IMG/VR virus record: IMGVR_UViG_3300042556_001458
Span: 1-31,758 of that record
From: a virus
DNA: 31,758 nt
Strand: one strand, 5' to 3'
In this document: one piece after another, positions 28,229-31,758 of the stretch
How positions within the stretch are numbered: position 1 is the stretch's first letter
Layout of the letters: every line of letters begins with the position of its first letter
Position numbers and translations under genes: made by a program
Notes under the pieces: generated by a model
Told to the model about the DNA's origin: nothing
Databases searched by the model: none
The model's input: only the letters and a program-made list of their open reading frames with translations

Positions 28229-28576
28229 ATGGGTTTAAGTGCCGAAGACATCTTGGCGATCGACGACATCCGCGCGCCGCAGAAGCTGCAGGTCAAGGCG
28301 TGGAACCGCGAGGTTTACCTCCTCGACCCGACGGCCGACATCCGCGACGAGTGGGAAATTTTCTGCGCGTCTAACCAAGGCCAGCGGGCGAGCTGGCGGG
28401 CCAAGCTGGCGAGCCTGCTCCTGTGCGACGAGCACGGCAAACGGCTGTTTGTGAGCGATGCTGACGTGGCAAAGCTCGGCAAGAAGAACGCCCGGGCAAT
28501 GCACGAGATCTGGCAGGCCGGCCAGAAGCTGTTGTCGATCACCGACGAGGAAATTGAGGAACTCGAAAAAAACTGA
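28229..28576 (+). CDS. Tail assembly chaperone, N-terminal part (gpG-like)
   Basis: 115 aa from ATG 28229, chosen because GAGGGA lies 4 nt upstream; ATG 28214 (TAATG overlap) is an alternative. The protein is helical and charged: MGLSAEDILAIDDIRAPQKL, WNREVYLLDPTADIRDEWEI, then a long helix ending ITDEEIEELEKN. Such short proteins precede the tape measure gene and bind the tape measure during tail building. Its last codons form a slippery site through which part of the ribosomes shift into the next ORF. Confidence 0.75.
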   Translation: MGLSAEDILAIDDIRAPQKLQVKAWNREVYLLDPTADIRDEWEIFCASNQGQRASWRAKLASLLLCDEHGKRLFVSDADVAKLGKKNARAMHEIWQAGQKLLSITDEEIEELEKN

Positions 28577-28613
28577 GAAGCCGGCCTGACGACGTGTTCG
28601 TCTACAGGCTGGC
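28567..28613 (+). promoter_or_regulatory. Canonical -1 ribosomal frameshift signal
   Basis: The heptamer A AAA AAC (28567-28573) is in the correct zero-frame phase, directly before TGA 28574-28576. After a 6-nt spacer, GCCGGCCTG (28580-28588) pairs with CAGGCTGGC (28605-28613) in a 9-bp stem with one G-U. An inner ACGA/TCGT extends it. The -1 frame is open from 28573 into the gpT-like ORF. Confidence 0.88.
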
Positions 28614-28899
28614 CCTTGAGCTCGGAATACCAGACCCGGAGGAATGGAAGAAGCGGCTGACGCTGCGGCAGTTAAGGCGGTGGATGGCGTATTGGCGGGT
28701 CGAGCCGTTTGGCGACCAGTGGCGGATGGCCGCCAGGACGTCGCTCACGACGGCGGCGGGCATGGGTGCGAAGCCCGACCCGGAGGCCGAGGAGCGATTC
28801 TTGCCGAGCTACCGAGACAGGCCGCAGACCGAGGAAGAACTGAAACGTGAGCTCATGAAAATCCCCTCATTCCGCGAGCAAATGCAGAAGGGCGAATAG
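28573..28899 (+). CDS. Tail assembly chaperone, frameshifted extension (gpT-like)
   Basis: The reading frame that follows the -1 shift continues LRSRPDDVFVYRLALELGIP then DPEEWKKRLTLRQLRRWMAY to TAG 28897-28899, adding 108 residues to the gpG-like part. The content (LALELGIPDPEEW, LTLRQLRRWMAYW) is the known pattern of chaperone extensions. The first possible independent start, GTG 28594, lies inside the frameshift hairpin without a ribosome site, so it is probably made only as a fusion. The stop overlaps the GTG of the tape measure gene. Confidence 0.8.
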   Translation: MRSRPDDVFVYRLALELGIPDPEEWKKRLTLRQLRRWMAYWRVEPFGDQWRMAARTSLTTAAGMGAKPDPEAEERFLPSYRDRPQTEEELKRELMKIPSFREQMQKGE

Positions 28900-30410
28900 T
28901 GGCAACGATCGGCAAAGTATCCGCCGTGTTCTCGGCCAGCACCGCCGGCCTGAAGGCTGGCGTCAACGACGCGTCTGTGGCCTTCAAAAAGCTATCGGGA
29001 GACGTTGCCGGGCTGCGTTCTGGAATGCGGACGCTGGTAGCCATCCAGGGCGCCCAGCTCTTCGGCCAGCTCGCGTCGGGGGCCATGTCTGCGGCCCGGT
29101 CGTTCATCTCAATGGGCGTTGCCCAGGCCGACGTGATCGGAGGCCAGAAGGATCTGGCTTCCCGACTTGGCATGACATACGGCGAGCTCGCCGGGCTGGG
29201 CTTTGCTGGCGCCCAGGTCGGCGTGTCGATGGAGACCATCGGCAAGGCTGCTACTAAGGCCGACGTGGCGTTCATCAAGGCCTCGCAGGGCTCTAAGCAG
29301 GCCCAGGCGGCCTTCTCTGGGATTGGGCTCTCTGTGGAGCAGCTCGAGGGCCTGTCGCCAGCCGAACGGTTCCGGGCGATCGCCGACTCCATCTCCGCCC
29401 TGCCAACTGCTGCCGAACGGAGCCGTGCAGCCATCCAAGTCTTCGGCAAGGCCGGTGCCGAGTTGCTCCCGATGTTTGAGGGCGGCGCCGGGGCGATCAC
29501 GGCAGCGACCGAAGAGGCGGCCAAGTTTGGGCTGGCCCTCACAAACGAGCAGGCCAATAGCGTCGACTCAATGGGTGATGCGTTTGCTAAGGCGGAGATG
29601 GCAGTACAGGGCATCGTCGGCCAGGTCGTGGCCTATCTTGCCCCGGCCATCCAAGGCGTCACCGATACGTTCTTGAATCTCGTTGGCGGAATCGGCGGCG
29701 CGAACATCGGCCAGTTCATCGGCGAGGGGATCATGGCAGGCGCCCAGTTCCTTGCCGGCATCGCCGACTGGATGATCTCGGGCATCGGCTCCGCGTTTGA
29801 ATACGCCGGCACCGTGATCGACGTCTTCAATCGTGTCGTGTCCGGGCTGCAGGCGATCTTTTTTGTCGGCGAGAGTGTGTTTAAGGGCGTGGGGGCAATC
29901 CTAAGTAACGCCATTGCAAAGGGTGCGATGATTCTGGACGCCCTGCCGGACTCCGTGGCAGGGACCGGCTGGGCCGAGTTTGGCCAGTCGATGGAAGCGT
30001 CTGCCAGTAATCTTGCGAGGCAGTCCGAGGCAGCCGCCGGCAAGGCCGCGACGGCCGCCGGCAACGTGCTCACGGGCGGGGCCGGAGGTGTTGGCGAGTT
30101 CCAGGGAGCCGGGCCGCTGTCGACGATGTTGGCGGACGCAAGAGCAAAGGCCGAGGCGGACGCGGCGACCAAGAGTGTGGCCGAACAGCCCAAGCCCATT
30201 TTGCCACCCGAGCCAGCGTTCACGGGAGCCTCCGCCGAATCGCTCAAGGCCACCGACAGCCGCTCGAAAGAAGGCATGTCGGAGATGTTCCGCCTGATGC
30301 GGAACAGCGGCGTTGACATTGCCGAGCAGCAGCTCGAGGAGCAGCGGAAGACAAACGAACTGCTCTCCGAGGGCGACGACATGGAAGCCTTTGGCATTCT
30401 GGGAGCGTAA
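28899..30410 (+). CDS. Tail tape measure protein
   Basis: 503 aa from GTG 28899 (overlapping the previous stop). The N-terminal 200 residues are Ala-rich helices (VFSASTAGLKAGVNDASVAF, FKKLSGDVAGLRSGMRTL), then a typical TMP_1/prophage segment with SALPTAAERSRAAIQVFGKA and GAELLPMF. A hydrophobic central part of about 100 residues (FIGEGIMAGAQFLAGIADWM, VGESVFKGVGAILSNAIA) may reach the host membrane on infection. The C-terminal part is charged. The length predicts a rather short tail, perhaps 75 nm by the usual ~0.15 nm per residue rule; this is inference. Confidence 0.88.
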   Translation: MATIGKVSAVFSASTAGLKAGVNDASVAFKKLSGDVAGLRSGMRTLVAIQGAQLFGQLASGAMSAARSFISMGVAQADVIGGQKDLASRLGMTYGELAGLGFAGAQVGVSMETIGKAATKADVAFIKASQGSKQAQAAFSGIGLSVEQLEGLSPAERFRAIADSISALPTAAERSRAAIQVFGKAGAELLPMFEGGAGAITAATEEAAKFGLALTNEQANSVDSMGDAFAKAEMAVQGIVGQVVAYLAPAIQGVTDTFLNLVGGIGGANIGQFIGEGIMAGAQFLAGIADWMISGIGSAFEYAGTVIDVFNRVVSGLQAIFFVGESVFKGVGAILSNAIAKGAMILDALPDSVAGTGWAEFGQSMEASASNLARQSEAAAGKAATAAGNVLTGGAGGVGEFQGAGPLSTMLADARAKAEADAATKSVAEQPKPILPPEPAFTGASAESLKATDSRSKEGMSEMFRLMRNSGVDIAEQQLEEQRKTNELLSEGDDMEAFGILGA

Positions 30411-30413
30411 CGC

Positions 30414-31289
30414 ATGGCAGTCGTGGCCTGTCTGGAAACCGCCCGCGGCACTGGCGTGAGCGGCAAATATGGCGAGTCGTTCACGTTCACGCGTAAGTGG
30501 ATCGTGCGTGTCGATTCTCCGTTCACGCCGCGGACGCTGATCTCTCGCGCCCCAGGCATCGTGTTTGGTGCCGGGCACCCGGACTTTGCCAGCCACAAGG
30601 CAATGGAATTTGACTGCACTGAGGAGAGCGGCGACGGGATGATGTGGTCGATCACGGTGCGGTACTACATCCCTCCAGCCGACAACACGCCCAACCCGTC
30701 CACCGGAATGCCGATCGACAGTTGGTCGGGCAGCGGCTCGACGATCACGATCCCGGTGTTTGAAGACAAGGACGGCCGCGAGATCGTCAACTCCGCGATG
30801 GATCCGCTGGAGGGATCCGAGCGCGAGTCGAGCGAGTTCACGCTCAACCTGACCAAGTGTTACCCGGACCTGTCCTGGTCGTCGGTCGCCAGATCGCAAT
30901 CAAACACCGTGAACAGCTCGACGTGGAACAGCTCGGCAGCCAGGACGTGGAAGGTGGCGTTCAAGAGCGCCACCAAGAAGGAGGCCACCTCGAGCTCGGA
31001 CGACACGACCAATCCCTACTGGGAGACCACGTGGGAGTTCTGCTATCGGGCGGAGACTTGGGATTTCAAGCCGTGGGATGTCGGGTTTAACGAGCTCGTC
31101 ACGAGCGACGGCACGCCATCGGCCTCTGGCACCAAGCGGGCCGCCGTGCTCGGTGCTGACAAGAAGCCCGTAAAGGCCCCCGTGGCACTGTCCAGCGGCG
31201 TGGCTAAGGCGGCTGGCTCGGCTCCCGACGCGCTCACGTTCAAGCTCTACAAAGAGACCGACTTTTCCGTATTCGGGACGCCCAGCTAA
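30414..31289 (+). CDS. Distal tail protein of unknown family
   Basis: 291 aa from ATG 30414 with GGGAG 8 nt upstream, placed directly after the tape measure where distal tail (Dit) proteins normally lie. It is beta-rich: GKYGESFTFTRKWIVRVDSP, then DGMMWSITVRYYIPPADNTP, ITIPVFEDKDGREIVNSAMD, SSEFTLNLTKCYPDLSW, WETTWEFCYRAETWDFKPWD and a final LTFKLYKETDFSVFG. No catalytic motif. A Dit-like or other baseplate role is suggested by position; homology to known Dit proteins is not obvious. Confidence 0.6.
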   Translation: MAVVACLETARGTGVSGKYGESFTFTRKWIVRVDSPFTPRTLISRAPGIVFGAGHPDFASHKAMEFDCTEESGDGMMWSITVRYYIPPADNTPNPSTGMPIDSWSGSGSTITIPVFEDKDGREIVNSAMDPLEGSERESSEFTLNLTKCYPDLSWSSVARSQSNTVNSSTWNSSAARTWKVAFKSATKKEATSSSDDTTNPYWETTWEFCYRAETWDFKPWDVGFNELVTSDGTPSASGTKRAAVLGADKKPVKAPVALSSGVAKAAGSAPDALTFKLYKETDFSVFGTPS

Positions 31290-31714
31290 TGGCCAAGCCT
31301 CCGCGACAATCCGGGCGGAAGGTGACCTTCACGCCGGAGGCCGCCCAGCGGATCGCTCGCGCCGTCGTGGCCGTCGAGAAGGGCGACAGGTCGATCGCGG
31401 CACCGGGCCGCCAGTCGGCCGCCGGAGACGACGCCCTGGTCCGCGGGAAGTTCTCGGGCTCGTGGGCCAAGGGGGCCACGAAGACGGTCACCGACGCCAC
31501 GCTATCGGCGGTGACCTACGAGGCCAAGAACTACGTGGCCTCGCTGCTGCCGAGCGGCGAGATGGTCTGCCAGCTCTGCTACACGGCCGGCGAGTGGGTG
31601 CTGGTCACGTGGGATTGGCAGTCGATCTCCGGCTACAGCGGCTCAACGCAACAAGTTCTGACGCACAACACCAGCGGCCAGCTCGTCTGGGTCTCCACCA
31701 CGGCCTGCACCTAA
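31289..31714 (+). CDS. Tail-associated protein of unknown function
   Basis: 141 aa from ATG 31289 (TAATG overlap). The N terminus is basic and helical (KVTFTPEAAQRIARAVVAVE), then a linker and a beta-rich C-terminal module (AVTYEAKNYVASLLPSGEMV, WVLVTWDWQSISGYSG, GQLVWVSTTACT). Three cysteines are present in the C-terminal half. It continues the tail operon and is probably a virion component. No family is recognised. Confidence 0.55.
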   Translation: MAKPPRQSGRKVTFTPEAAQRIARAVVAVEKGDRSIAAPGRQSAAGDDALVRGKFSGSWAKGATKTVTDATLSAVTYEAKNYVASLLPSGEMVCQLCYTAGEWVLVTWDWQSISGYSGSTQQVLTHNTSGQLVWVSTTACT

Positions 31715-31758
31715 TGACACTCGCCACCAAAAACGGCTCGCTGATCGTCAAGGACGGC
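31714..31758 (+). CDS. Start of a truncated tail gene
   Basis: ATG 31714 overlaps the previous stop (TAATG) and the frame is open to the window edge, encoding MTLATKNGSLIVKDG. Only 15 residues are visible, so no function can be given. The overlap pattern makes a true start likely. Confidence 0.5.
   Translation, partial: MTLATKNGSLIVKDG

Noticed and set aside
1-31758. Window as a complete circular phage genome
   Set aside because: Tail genes at both ends suggest adjacency, but joining base 31758 to base 1 puts the right-end frame into a different frame from the left truncated gene, so sequence is missing between them or the ends are arbitrary.

Overview
The window is a stretch of a GC-rich, tailed (siphovirus-like, HK97-type) temperate phage or prophage. 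All genes run on the + strand except the integrase. The host is most likely a planctomycete. I infer this from the general look of the proteins (a WKWLRR-type integrase box, papain-like and LamG/Ig proteins, short TGTSGSLA- and WGCD-type phage proteins), not from any search. Genes are tightly packed with ATGA/GTGA overlaps, and GTG/TTG starts are common.

Layout: (1) 1-6010, the distal tail/adsorption region: the end of a truncated gene, two BppU-like beta-sandwich proteins, a large Ig-like protein with a seven-blade propeller inserted in its third Ig domain, a LamG protein and lambda-Stf-like fibre pieces. (2) 5967-7420, an HTH-metallophosphoesterase and a DUF6378-like protein. (3) 7408-9000, the integration module: a two-sided terminator, a tyrosine integrase on the minus strand, a structured int leader, two 16-bp direct repeats, an attP core that copies the 3' part of a tRNA-Arg(ACG), an excisionase-like HTH gene and a promoter with a palindromic operator. 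(4) 9027-16273, early genes: Sak4-like ATPase, SSB-like protein ending DDIPF, a secreted Cys protein, a highly structured intergenic RNA region, several HTH proteins, a ParB-like and a T5orf172/GIY-YIG protein of different base composition, a DUF1376 replication protein and a RusA resolvase. (5) 16282-25375, packaging and head: HNH, TerS, TerL, portal, protease, then nine mostly membrane or exported small genes, among them a membrane-anchored papain-like peptidase, then the major capsid protein. (6) 25456-31758, connectors, two tail-tube-like paralogues, tail-assembly chaperones joined by a canonical -1 frameshift signal, tape measure and distal tail proteins, cut by the window end.

How it works together: HNH plus TerS/TerL package DNA; portal, S78 protease and capsid form the head; connectors, tube, chaperone and tape measure build a non-contractile tail; fibre proteins bind the host. 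Sak4, SSB-like, DUF1376 and RusA proteins form a recombination/replication set. Integrase, the excisionase-like protein and attP support lysogeny at a tRNA-Arg gene. No recognisable endolysin of a classical family is present. The membrane/peptidase cassette between protease and capsid is the best candidate for the lysis or envelope-modification system and the most unusual part of the window.
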